From positions 62,001 to 126,000 of the forward strand of contig NW_027478517.1 of assembly GCF_051014685.1 (NCBI RefSeq): DNA of 64,000 nucleotides. The letters run 5' to 3'. The notes under the pieces are model-generated. The model was not told the DNA's origin and ran no database searches. It saw nothing but the letters and a program-made list of their open reading frames with translations. Source of the stretch: Ptiloglossa arizonensis. Its lineage: Eukaryota; Arthropoda; Insecta; Hymenoptera; Colletidae. Below are positions 23,126 to 35,495 of this stretch, in pieces (within the stretch, counting starts at the first letter, position 1; every line of letters begins with the position of its first letter). The translations under genes were made by a program, and so were the position numbers.

Positions 23126-26100
23126 ACTATGGCCTAGGAGAAAAATACACATACCTTTGTAATCGGGCGACTTTCTACTATCAGATGCAACAGGAATTTC
23201 TCGAGTTCGTCAATCCGTTCGCGAGATATGGGAGTTTGAAGTTAAGGAATTGTTGAGAAACCATCAAAATTTTCGCAAGTCTGATACTCGAAACCAATAA
23301 CCACAAAGGCCTAGGGGAAAAATACACATACCGTTGTAATCGGGCGAGTTTCTACATTCAGATGCAATAGGAAATTCTCGAGTTCTTCAATCCATCGCGA
23401 GATATGGGAGTTTGAAGTTAAGGAATGGTTGAGAAACCATAAATATTTTCGCAAGTCTGATACTCGAAACAAATAACTGCTATGGCCTAGGGCAAAAATA
23501 CACATACCGTTGTAATCGGACGAGTTTCTGGTTTCAGATGCAACAGGAATTTATCGAGTTCGTAAATCCGTTAGCGAGGTATGGAAGTTTGAAATTAAGG
23601 AACGGTTGAGAAACCATCAAAATTTTCGCAAGTCTGCTACTCGAAACCAATAACTACTATGGCCTAGGAGAAAAATACACATACCTTTGTAATCGGGCGA
23701 CTTTCTACTATCAGATGCAACAGGAATTTCTCGAGTTCGTCAATCCGTTCGCGAGATATGGGAGTTTGAAGTTAAGGAATTGTTGAGAAACCATCAAAAT
23801 TTTCGCAAGTCTGATACTCGAAACCAATAACCACAAAGGCCTAGGGGAAAAATACACATACCGTTGTAATCGGGCGAGTTTCTACATTCAGATGCAACAG
23901 GAATTTCTCGAGTTCGTCAATCCGTTCGCGAAATATGGGAGTTTGAAGTTAAGGAATGGTTGAGAAACCATCAAAATTTTCCAAGTCTGATATTGGAAAT
24001 CAATAACTACTATGGCCTAGGGCAAAAATACACATACCGTTGTATTCGGGCGAGTTTCTGCTTTCAGATGCAATAGGAAATTCTCGAGTGCGTCAATCCG
24101 TTCGCGAGATATGGGAGTTTGAAGTTAAGGAATGGTTGAGAAACCATCAAAATTTTCGCAAGTTTGATACTCGAAACCAATAACTACAATGGCCTAGGGC
24201 AAAAATACACATACCGTTGTAATGGGGCGAGTTTCTACTTTCAGATGCAACAGGTATTTCTCGAGTTCGTCAATCCGTTCGCGAGATATGGGAGTTTGAA
24301 GTTAAGGAATGCTTGAGAAACCATAAAAATTTTCGCAAGTCTGATACTCGAAACCAATAACTACCATGGCCTAGGGCAAAAATACACATACCTTTGTAAT
24401 CGGGCGAGTTTCTACTTTCAGATGCAATAGGATATTCTCGAGTTCTTCGATCCGTTGGCGAGATATGGGAGTTTGAAGTTAAGGAATGGTTGAGAAACAA
24501 TCAAAATTTTCGCAATTCTGATGCTGGAAACGAATAACTGGAATGACCTAGGGGAAAAGTACACACACCATTGTAATCGGACGACTTTCTACTTTCAGAT
24601 GCAACAGGAAATAATCCAGTTCGTCAATCCGTTCGCGAGATATGGGAGTTTGAAGTTAAGGAATGCTTGAGAAACCATCAAAATTCTCGCAATTCGGATG
24701 CTAGAAACGAATAACTGGAATGACCTAGGGGAAAAGTACACACACCATTGTAATCGGTCTACTTTCTACTTTCAGATGCAACAGGAAATAATCGAGTTCG
24801 TCAATCCGGTCACGAGATATGGGAGTTTGAAGTTAAGGAATGCTTGGGAAACCATCAAAATTTTCGCAAGTCTGATACTCGAAACCAATAACTACAAAGG
24901 CCTAGGGGAAAAATACACATACCTTTGTAATCGGGCGAGTTTCTACTTTCAGATGCAAAAGGAAATTCTCGAGTTCTTCAACCCGTTCGCGAGATATGGG
25001 AGTTTGAAGTTAAGGAATGGTTGAGAAACCATCAAAATTTTCGCAATTCTGATGCTAGAAACGAATAACTGGAATGACCTAGGGGAAAAGTACACACACC
25101 ATTGTAATCGGTCTACTTTCTACTTTTAGATGCAACAGGAAATAATCGAGTTCGTCAATCCGTTCGCGAGATATGGGAGTTTGAAATTAAGGAACGGTTG
25201 AGAAACCATCAAAATTTTCCCAAGTCTGATACTCGAAACCAATAACTACAAAGGCTTAGGGGAAAAATACACATACCGTTGTAATCTGGAGAGTTTCTTC
25301 TTCCAGATGCAACCGGAATTTCTCGTGTTCGTCAATCCGTTCGCGAGATATGGGAGTTTGAAATTAAGGATGGTTGAGAAACCATCAATATTTTCGCAAG
25401 TCTGATACTCGAAACCAATAACTACTATGGCCTAGGAGAAAAATACACATACCTTTGTAATAGGGGGACTTTCTACTTTCAGATGCAACAGGAATTTCTC
25501 GAGCTCGTCAATCCGTTCGCGAGATATGGGAGTTTGAAGTTAAGGAACGGTTGAGAAACCATCAAAATCTTCGCAAGTCTGATACTCGAAACCAATAACT
25601 ACTATGGCCTAGGAGAAAAATACACATACCTTTGTAATCGGGGGACTTTCTACTCTCAGATGCAACAGGAGTTTCTCGAGCTCGTCAATCCGTTCGCGAG
25701 ATATGGGAGTTTGAAATTAAGGAACGGTTGAGAAACCATCAAAATTTTCGCAAGTCTGATACTCGAAACCAATAACTACAAAGGCTTAGGGGAAAAATAC
25801 ACATACCGTTGTAATCTGGAGAGTTTCTTCTTCCAGATGCAACCGGAATTTCTCGTGTTCGTCAATCCGTTCGCGAGATATGGGAGTTTGAAATTAAGGA
25901 TGGTTGAGAAACCATCACTATTTTCGCAAGTCTGATACTCGATACCAATAACTACTATGGCCTAGGAGAAAAATACACATACCTTTGTAATCGGGCGAGC
26001 TTCTACTTTCAGATGCAACAGGAATTTCTCGAGTTCGTCAATCCGTTAGCGAGATATGGGAGTTTGAAGTTAAGGAATGGTTGAGAAACCATCAAAATTT

Positions 26101-28300
26101 TCGCAAGTCTGTTACTCGAAACCAATAACTGGAATGGCCTAGGGGAAAAGTACACACAACGTTGTAATGGGGCGAGTTTCTACTTTCAGATGCAACAGGA
26201 ATATCTCGGGTTCGTCAATCCGTTCGCGAGATATGGGAGTTTGAAGTTAAGGAATGGTTGAGAAACCATAAAAATTTTCGCAAGTCTGATACTCGAAACC
26301 AATAACTACTATGGCCTAGGGCAAAAATACACATACCTTTGTAATCGGGCGAGTTTCTACTTTCAGATGCAATAGGATATTCTCGAGTTTGTCAATCCGT
26401 TCGCAAGATATGGGAGTTTGAAGTTAAGGAATTGTTGAGAAACCATCAAAATTTTCGCAAGTCTGATACCCGAAACCAATAACCACAAAGGCCTAGGGGA
26501 AAAATACACATACCGTTGTAATCGGGCGAGTTTCTACATTAAGATGCAACAGGAATTTCTCGAGTTCGTCAATCCGTTCGCGAAATATGGGAGTTTGAAG
26601 TTAAGGAATGGTTGAGAAACCATCAAAATTTTCGCAAGTCTGATACTCGAAACCAATAACTACCATGGCCTAGGGCAAAAATACACATACCTTTGTAATC
26701 GGGCGAGTTTCTACTTTCAGATGCAATAGGATATTCTCGAGTTCTTCGATCCGTTGGCGAGATATGGGAGTTTGAAGTTAAGGAATGGTTGAGAAACAAT
26801 CAAAATTTTCGCAATTCTGATGCTGGAAACGAATAACTGGAATGACCTAGGGGAAAGTACACACACCATTGTAATCGGACGACTTTCTACTTTCAGATGC
26901 AACAGGAAATAATCCAGTTCGTCAATCCGTTCGCGAGATATGGGAGTTTGAAGTTAAGGAATGCTTGAGAAACCATCAAAATTCTCGCAATTCGGATGCT
27001 AGAAACGAATAACTGGAATGACCTAGGGGAAAAGTACACACACCATTGTAATCGGTCTACTTTCTACTTTCAGATGCAACAGGAAATAATCGAGTTCGTC
27101 AATCCGGTCACGAGATATGGGAGTTTGAAGTTAAGGAATGCTTGGGAAACCATCAAAATTTTCGCAAGTCTGATACTCGAAACCAATAACTACAAAGGCC
27201 TAGGGGAAAAATACACGTACCTTTGTAATCGGGCGAGTTTCTACTTTCAGATGCAATAGGAAATTCTCGAGTTCTTCAACCCGTTCGCGAGATATGGGAG
27301 TTTGAAGTTAAGGAATGGTTGATAAACAATCACAATTTTCGCAAGTCTGATACTCGAAAACACTAACTACTATGGCCTAGGGGAAAAATACACATACCTT
27401 TGTAATTGTTCGAGTTTCTACTTTCAGATGCAACTGGAATTTCTCGAGTTCGTCAATCCGTTCGCAAGATATGGGAGTTTGAAGTTAAAGAATGGTTGAG
27501 AAACCATCAAAATTTTAGCAATTCTGATGCTAGAAACGAATAACTGGAATGACCTAGGGGAAAAGTACACACACAATTGTAATCGGTCTACTTTCTACTT
27601 TCAGATGCAATAGGATATTCTCGAGTTCTTCGATCCGTTGGCGAGATATGGGAGTTTGAAGTTAAGGAATGGTTGAGAAACCATCAAAATTTTCGCAAGT
27701 CTGTTACTCGAAACCAATAACTGGAATGGCCTAGGGGAAAAGAACACACACCGTTGTAATGGGGCGAGTTTCTACTTTCAGATGCAACAGGAGTTTCTCG
27801 AGTTCGTCAATCCGTTTGCGAGATATGGGAGTTTGAAATTAAGGAATGGTTGAGAAACCATCAAAATTTTCGCAATTCTGATGTTAGAAACGAATAACTG
27901 GAATGACCTAGGGGAAAAATACACACACCATTCTAATCGGTCGAGTTTCTGCTTTCAGATGCAACAGGAAATAATCGAGTTCGTCAATCCGTTCGCGAGA
28001 TATGGGAGTTTGAAGTTAAGGAATGCTTGAGAAACCATCAAAATTCTCGCAATTCGGATGCTAGAAACGAATAACTGGAATGACCTAGGGGAAAGGTACA
28101 CACACCATTGTAATCGGTCTACTTTCTACTTTCAGATGCAACAGGAAATAATCGCGTTCGTCAATCCGTTCGCGAGATATGGGAGTTTGAAGTTAAGGAA
28201 TAATTGAGAAACCATCAAAATTTTCGCAAGTCTGATACTCGAAACCAATAACTACTATGGCCTAGGGCAAAAATACACACACCCTTGTAATCGGGCGAGT

Positions 28301-29505
28301 TTTTGCTTTCAGATGCAATAGGAAATTCTCGAGTTCTTCAATCCATCGCGAGATATGGGAGTTTGAAGTTAAGGAATGGTTGAGAAACCATCAATATTTT
28401 CGCAAGTCTGATACTCGAAACCAATAACTGCTATGGCCTAGGGCAAAAATACACATACCGTTGTAATCGGACGAGTTTCTGGTTTCAGATGCAACAGGAA
28501 TTTATCGAGTTCGTAAATCCGTTCGCGAGGAATGGGAGTTTGAAATTAAGGAACGGTTGAGAAACCATCAAAATTTTCGCAAGTCTGCTACTCGAACCCA
28601 ATAACTACTATGGCCTAGGAGAAAAATACACATACCTTTGTAATCGGGGGACTTTCTACTTTCAGATGCAACAGGAATTTCTCGAGCTCGTCAATCCGTT
28701 CGCGAGATATGGGAGTTTGAAGTTAAGGAACGGTTGAGAAACCATCAAAATCTTCGCAAGTCTGATACTCGAAACCAATAACTACTATGGCCTAGGAGAA
28801 AAATACACATACCTTTGTAATCGGGCGAGTTTCTACTTTCAGATGCAACAGGAATTTCTCGAGTTCGTCAATCCGTTCGCGAGATATGGGAGTTTGAAGT
28901 TAAGGAATGGTTGAAAAACCATCAAAATTTTCGCAAGTCTGTTACTCGAAACCAATAACTGGAATGGCCTAGGGGAAAAGTACACACAACGTTGTAATGG
29001 GGCGAGTTTCTACTTTCAGATGCAACAGGAATATCTCGGGTTCCTCAATCCGTTCGCGAGATATGGGAGTTTGAAGTTAAGGAATGGTTGAGAAACCATA
29101 AAAATTTTCGCAAGTCTGATACTCGAAACCAATAACTACTATGGCCTAGGGCAAAAATACACATACCTTTGTAACCGGGCGAGTTTCTACTTTCAGATGC
29201 AATAGGATATTCTCGAGTTCTTCGATCCGTTGGCGAAATATGGGAGTTTGAAGTTAAGGAATGGTTGAGAAACCATCAAAATTTTCGCAAGTCTGTTACT
29301 CGAAACCAATAACTGGAATGGCCTAGGGGAAAAGAACACACACCGTTGTAATGGGGCGAGTTTCTACTTTCAGATGCAAGAGGAATTTCTCGAGTTCGTC
29401 AATCCGTTTGCGAGATATGGGGGTTTGAAATTAAGGAATGGTTGAGAAACCATCAAAATTTTCGCAATTCTGATGCTAGAAACGAATAACTGGAATGACC
29501 TAGGG
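28301..29505 (+). repeat. Partial copy of the 10-monomer HOR (left outlier)
   Basis: This segment begins with the TTTTTGCTTTCAGATGCAA mark and AATCCATCGCGAG, in which CCGTTCGCG has become CCATCGCG with a base lost. It matches 32,721-33,925 over about 1,205 bp at an offset of 4,420 bp, and more briefly 30,953 onward at 2,652 bp. Its right edge is where the GGGGAAAGG variant replaces GGGGAAAAG. It is a flanking relic of the HOR that expanded at 30,150-33,685. Confidence 0.8.
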
Positions 29506-29564
29506 GAAAGGTACACACACCATTGTAATCGGTCTACTTTCTGCTTTCAGATGCAACCGGAAAT

Positions 29565-30545
29565 AATCGAGTTCGTCAATCCGTTCGCGAGATATGGGAG
29601 TTTGAAGTTAAGGAATGGTTGAGAAACCATCAATATTTTCGCAAGTCTGATACTCGAAACCAATAACTGCAATGGCCTAGGGCAAAAATACACATACCGT
29701 TGTAATCGGTCGAGTTCCTGCTTTCAGATGCAACAGGAAATAATCGAGTTCGTCAATCCGTTCGCGAGATATGGGAGTTTGAAATTAAGGAACGGTTTAG
29801 AAACCATCAAAATTTTCGCAAGTCTGATACTCGAAACCAATAACCACAAAGGCCTAGGGGAAAAATACACATACCGTTGTAATCGGGCGAGTTTCTACAT
29901 TCAGATGCAACCGGAATTTCTCGTGTTCGTCAATCCGTTCGCGAGATATGGTTGTTTGAAATTAAGGATGGTTGAGAAACCATCACTATTTTCGCAAGTC
30001 TGATACTCGAAACCAATAAATACTATGGCCTAGGAGAAAAATACACACACCTTTGTAATCGGGCGAGTTTCTACTTTCAGATGCAACAGGAATTTCTCGA
30101 GTTCGTCAATCCGTTCGCGAGATATGGGAGTTTGAAGTTAAGGAATGGTTGAGAAACCATCAAAATTTTCGCAATTCGGATGCTAGAAACGAATAACTGG
30201 AATGACCTAGGGGAAAGGTACACACACCATTGTAATCGGTCTACTTTCTGCTTTCAGATGCAACCGGAAATAATCGAGTTCGTCAATCCGTTCGCGAGAT
30301 ATGGGAGTTTGAAATTAAGGAATAATTGAGAAACCATCAAAATTTTCGCAAGTCAGATACTCGAAACCAATAACTACTATGGCCTAGGGCAAAAATACAC
30401 ACACCGTTGTGATCGGGCGAGTTTTTGCTTTCAGATGCAATAGGAAATTCTCGAGTTCTTCAATCCATCGCGAGATATGGGAGTTTGAAGTTAAGGAACG
30501 GTTGAGAAACCATCAATATTTTCGCAAGTCTGATACTCGAAACCA
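29565..30545 (+). repeat. Segment duplicated at 34,515-35,495
   Basis: About 980 bp, marked by CGAGTTCCTGCTTTCAG, GAACGGTTTAGAAACC, TCTACATTCAGATGCAACC and GATATGGTTGTTTG, recurs 4,950 bp to the right (28 x 177 minus 6). The open frame at 29,728-30,003 (91 codons) and its twin at 34,678-34,953 are read-through of this copy pair and not genes. The segment overlaps the start of the 10-monomer tandem pair. Confidence 0.83.
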
Positions 30546-31917
30546 ATAACTGGAATGGCCTAGGGGAAAAGTACACACAACGTTGTAATGGGGCGAGTTT
30601 CTACTTTCAGATGCAACAGGAACATCTCGGGTTCGTCAATCCGTTCGCGAGATATGGGAGTTTGAAATTAAGGAATGGTTGAGAAACCATCAAAATTTTC
30701 GCAATTCGGATGCTAGAAACGAATAACTGGAATGACCTAGGGGAAAGGTACACACACCATTGTAATCGGTCTACTTTCTGCTTTCAGATGCAACCGGAAA
30801 TAATCGAGTTCGTCAATCCGTTCGCGAGATATGGGAGTTTGAAATTAAGGAATAATTGAGAAACCATCAAAATTTTCGCAAGTCAGATACTCGAAACCAA
30901 TAACTACTATGGCCTAGGGCAAAAATACACACACCGTTGTAATCGGGCGAGTTTTTGCTTTCAGATGCAATAGGAAATTCTCGAGTTCTTCAATCCATCG
31001 CGAGATATGGGAGTTTGAAGTTAAGGAATGGTTGAGAAACCATCAATATTTTCGCAAGTCTGATACTCGAAACCAATAACTGCTATGGCCTAGGGCAAAA
31101 ATACACATACCGTTGTAATCGGACGAGTTTCTGGTTTCAGATGCAACAGGAATTTATCGAGTTCGTAAATCCGTTCGCGAGGAATGGGAGTTTGAAATTA
31201 AGGAACGGTTGAGAAACCATCAAAATTTTCGCAAGTCTGCTACTCGAACCCAATAACTACTATGGCCTAGGAGAAAAATACACATACCTTTGTAATCGGG
31301 GGACTTTCTACTTTCAGATGCAACAGGAATTTCTCGAGCTCGTCAATCCGTTCGCGAGATATGGGAGTTTGAAATTAAGGAACGGTTGAGAAACCATCAA
31401 AATCTTCGCAAGTCTGATACTCGAAACCAATAACTACTATGGCCTAGGAGAAAAATACACATACCTTTGTAATCGGGCGAGTTTCTACTTTCAGATGCAA
31501 CAGGAATTTCTCGAGTTCGTCAATCCGTTCGCGAGATATGGGAGTTTGAAGTTAAGGAATGGTTGAAAAACCATCAAAATTTTCGCAAGTCTGTTACTCG
31601 AAACCAATAACTGGAATGGCCTAGGGGAAAAGTACACACAACGTTGAAATGGGGCGAGTTTCTACTTTCAGATGCAACAGGAATATCTCGGGTTCCTCAA
31701 TCCGTTCGCGAGATATGGGAGTTTGAAGTTAAGGAATGGTTGAGAAACCATAAAAATTTTCGCAAGTCTGATACTCGAAACCAATAACTACTATGGCCTA
31801 GGGCAAAAATACACATACCTTTGTAATCGGGCGAGTTTCTACTTTCAGATGCAATAGGATATTCTCGAGTTCTTCGATCCGTTGGCGAAATATGGGAGTT
31901 TGAAGTTAAGGAATGGT
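30150..31917 (+). repeat. 10-monomer HOR (1,768 bp), copy 1
   Basis: Ten monomers, beginning in CGCAATTCGGATGCTAG and including the rare GGAACATCTCGGG mark at 30,621, repeat at an offset of 1,768 bp (10 x 177 minus 2). The two missing bases are the AATCCATCGCGAG deletions, which occur twice per unit. Private bases here include GTTGTGATCGGG near 30,412 and GTTGAAATGGGG near 31,650. Confidence 0.9.
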
Positions 31918-33685
31918 TGAGAAACCATCAAAATTTTCGCAATTCGGATGCTAGAAACGAATAACTGGAATGACCTAGGGGAAAGGTACACACACCATTG
32001 TAATCGGTCTACTTTCTGCTTTCAGATGCAACCGGAAATAATCGAGTTCGTCAATCCGTTCGCGAGATATGGGAGTTTGAAATTAAGGAATAATTGAGAA
32101 ACCAACAAAATTTTCGCAAGTCAGATACTCGAAACCAATAACTACTATGGCCTAGGGCAAAAATACACACACCGTTGTAATCGGGCGAGTTTTTGCTTTC
32201 AGATGCAATAGGAAATTCTCGAGTTCTTCAATCCATCGCGAGATATGGGAGTTTGAAGTTAAGGAACGGTTGAGAAACCATCAATATTTTCGCAAGTCTG
32301 ATACTCGAAACCAATAACTGGAATGGCCTAGGGGAAAAGTACACACAACGTTGTAATGGGGCGAGTTTCTACTTTCAGATGCAACAGGAACATCTCGGGT
32401 TCGTCAATCCGTTCGCGAGATATGGGAGTTTGAAATTAAGGAATGGTTGAGAAACCATCAAAATTTTCGCAATTCGGATGCTAGAAACGAATAACTGGAA
32501 TGACCTAGGGGAAAGGTACACACACCATTGTAATCGGTCTACTTTCTGCTTTCAGATGCAACCGGAAATAATCGAGTTCGTCAATCCGTTCGCGAGATAT
32601 GGGAGTTTGAAATTAAGGAATAATTGAGAAACCATCAAAATTTTCGCAAGTCAGATACTCGAAACCAATAACTACTATGGCCTAGGGCAAAAATACACAC
32701 ACCGTTGTAATCGGGCGAGTTTTTGCTTTCAGATGCAATAGGAAATTCTCGAGTTCTTCAATCCATCGCGAGATATGGGAGTTTGAAGTTAAGGAATGGT
32801 TGAGAAACCATCAATATTTTCGCAAGTCTGATACTCGAAACCAATAACTGCTATGGCCTAGGGCAAAAATACACATACCGTTGTAATCGGACGAGTTTCT
32901 GGTTTCAGATGCAACAGGAATTTATCGAGTTCGTAAATCCGTTCGCGAGGAATGGGAGTTTGAAATTAAGGAACGGTTGAGAAACCATCAAAATTTTCGC
33001 AAGTCTGCTACTCGAACCCAATAACTACTATAGCCTAGGAGAAAAATACACATACCTTTGTAATCGGGGGACTTTCTACTTTCAGATGCAACAGGAATTT
33101 CTCGAGCTCGTCAATCCGTTCGCGAGATATGGGAGTTTGAAATTAAGGAACGGTTGAGAAACCATCAAAATCTTCGCAAGTCTGATACTCGAAACCAATA
33201 ACTACTATGGCCTAGGAGAAAAATACACATACCTTTGTAATCGGGCGAGTTTCTACTTTCAGATGCAACAGGAATTTCTCGAGTTCGTCAATCCGTTCGC
33301 GAGATATGGGAGTTTGAAGTTAAGGAATGGTTGAAAAACCATCAAAATTTTCGCAAGTCTGTTACTCGAAACCAATAACTGGAATGGCCTAGGGGAAAAG
33401 TACACACAACGTTGTAATGGGGCGAGTTTCTACTTTCAGATGCAACAGGAATATCTCGGGTTCGTCAATCCGTTCGCGAGATATGGGAGTTTGAAGTTAA
33501 GGAATGGTTGAGAAACCATAAAAATTTTCGCAAGTCTGATACTCGAAACCAATAACTACTATGGCCTAGGGCAAAAATACGCATACCTTTGTAATCGGGC
33601 GAGTTTCTACTTTCAGATGCAATAGGATATTCTCGAGTTCTTCGATCCGTTGGCGAAATATGGGAGTTTGAAGTTAAGGAATGGT
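31918..33685 (+). repeat. 10-monomer HOR, copy 2
   Basis: Repeats 30,150-31,917 with about six differences seen by eye: the two private bases of copy 1, AAACCAACAAAA near 32,105, TATAGCC near 33,030, TTCGTC for TTCCTC near 33,463, and TACGCATACC near 33,580. That is roughly 99.6% identity, so this is one of the youngest duplications in the window. After 33,685 the sequence moves to the CTGTTACTCG variant, ending the tandem. Confidence 0.9.
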
Positions 33686-34514
33686 TGAGAAACCATCAAA
33701 ATTTTCGCAAGTCTGTTACTCGAAACCAATAACTGGAATGGCCTAGGGGAAAAGAACACACACCGTTGTAATGGGGCGAGTTTCTACTTTCAGATGCAAC
33801 AGGAATTTCTCGAGTTCGTCAATCCGTTTGCGAGATATGGGGGTTTGAAATTAAGGAATGGTTGAGAAACCATCAAAATTTTCGCAATTCTGATGCTAGA
33901 AACGAATAACTGGAATGACCTAGGGGAAAAGTACACACACCATTCTAATCGGCCGAGTTTCTGCTTTCAGATGCAACAGGAAATAATCTAGTTCGTCAAT
34001 CCGTTCGCGAGATTTGGGAGTTTGAAATTAAGGATGGTTGAGAAACCATCACTATTTTCGCAAGTCTGATACTCGAAACCAATAACTACTATGGCCTAGG
34101 AGAAAAATACACACACCTTTGTAATCGGGCGAGTTTCTACTTTCAGATGGAACAGGAATTTCTCGAGTTCGTCAATCCGTTCGCGAGATATGGGAGTTTG
34201 AAGTTAAGGAATGGTTGAGAAACCATCAAAATTTTCGCAATTCTGATGCTAGAAACGAATAACTGGAATGACCTAGGGAAAAAGTACACACACCATTCTA
34301 ATCGGCCGAGTTTCTGCTTTCAGATGCAACAGGAAATAATCGAGTTCGTCAATCCGTTCGCGAGATATGGGAGTTTGAAGTTAAGGAATGCTTGAGAAAC
34401 CATCAAAATTCTCGCAATTCGGATGCTAGAAACGAATAACTGGAATGACCTAGGGGAAAGGTACACACACCATTGTAATCGGTCTACCTTCTACTTTCAG
34501 ATGCAACAGGAAAT

Positions 34515-35495
34515 AATCGAGTTCGTCAATCCGTTCGCGAGATATGGGAGTTTGAAGTTAAGGAATGGTTGAGAAACCATCAATATTTTCGCAAGTCTGA
34601 TACTCGAAACCAATAACTGCAATGGCCTAGGGCAAAAATACACATACCGTTGTAATCGGTCGAGTTCCTGCTTTCAGATGCAACAGGAAATAATCGAGTT
34701 CGTCAATCCGTTCGCGAGATATGGGAGTTTGAAATTAAGGAACGGTTTAGAAACCATCAAAATTTTCGCAAGTCTGATACTCGAAACCAATAACCACAAA
34801 GGCCTAGGGGAAAAATACACATACCGTTGTAATCGGGCGAGTTTCTACATTCAGATGCAACCGGAATTTCTCGTGTTCGTCAATCCGTTCGCGAGATATG
34901 GTTGTTTGAAATTAAGGATGGTTGAGAAACCATCACTATTTTCGCAAGTCTGATACTCGAAACCAATAACTACTATGGCCTAGGAGAAAAATACACACAC
35001 CTTTGTAATCGGGCGAGTTTCTACTTTCAGATGCAACAGGAATTTCTCGAGTTCGTCAATCCGTTCGCGAGATATGGGAGTTTGAAGTTAAGGAATGGTT
35101 GAGAAACCATCAAAATTTTCGCAATTCGGATGCTAGAAACGAATAACTGGAATGACCTAGGGGAAAGGTACACACACCATTGTAATCGGTCTACTTTCTG
35201 CTTTCAGATGCAACCGGAAATAATCGAGTTCGTCAATCCGTTCGCGAGATATGGGAGTTTGAAATTAAGGAATAATTGAGAAACCATCAAAATTTTCGCA
35301 AGTCAGATACTCGAAACCAATAACTACTATGGCCTAGGGCAAAAATACACACACCGTTCTAATCGGGCGAGTTTTTGCTTTCAGATGCAATAGGAAATTC
35401 TCGAGTTCTTCAATCCATCGCGAGATATGGGAGTTTGAAGTTAAGGAACGGTTGAGAAACCATCAATATTTTCGCAAGTCTGATACTCGAAACAA
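34515..35495 (+). repeat. Right copy of the 29,565-30,545 segment
   Basis: Same marks and order as 29,565-30,545. It ends where AATAACTGGAATGG of the left copy becomes AATAACCACAAAGG. The left copy reads AATAAATACTATGG near 30,016 where this one has AATAACTACTATGG, and CCGTTCTAATCGGG near 35,355 is private to this copy. Together with the 10-monomer pair, this shows duplications nested inside a larger one of about 5 kb. Confidence 0.82.

Larger units (their letters stand above)
18405..28300 (+). repeat. Family B monomers with short, irregular duplications
   Basis: About 56 monomers lie here without one dominant HOR. Local duplications include about 23,110-23,360 with 23,640-23,890 (530 bp apart, marked by TTTCTACTATCAG and TCTACATTCAG) and about 25,170-25,690 with 25,700-26,000 (530 bp apart, marked by GTAATCTGGAGAG and a 1-bp deletion in AAGGATGG). 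A block with AAACAATCAAAATT, GGAAATAATCCAG and CCGGTCACGAG occurs at about 21,306-21,960, 24,490-25,140 and 26,790-27,300. The last two belong to a longer match (from about 24,320 and 26,618) at an offset of 2,298 bp, near 13 monomers. The longest open frame I know of in the window, 24,698-25,024 (108 codons), is read-through of almost two monomers. Confidence 0.82.

Noticed and set aside
29728..30003. 91-codon open frame repeated at 34,678-34,953
   Set aside because: Both lie in the duplicated segment of family B and read through the monomer. The product shows the 59-residue period of the satellite.
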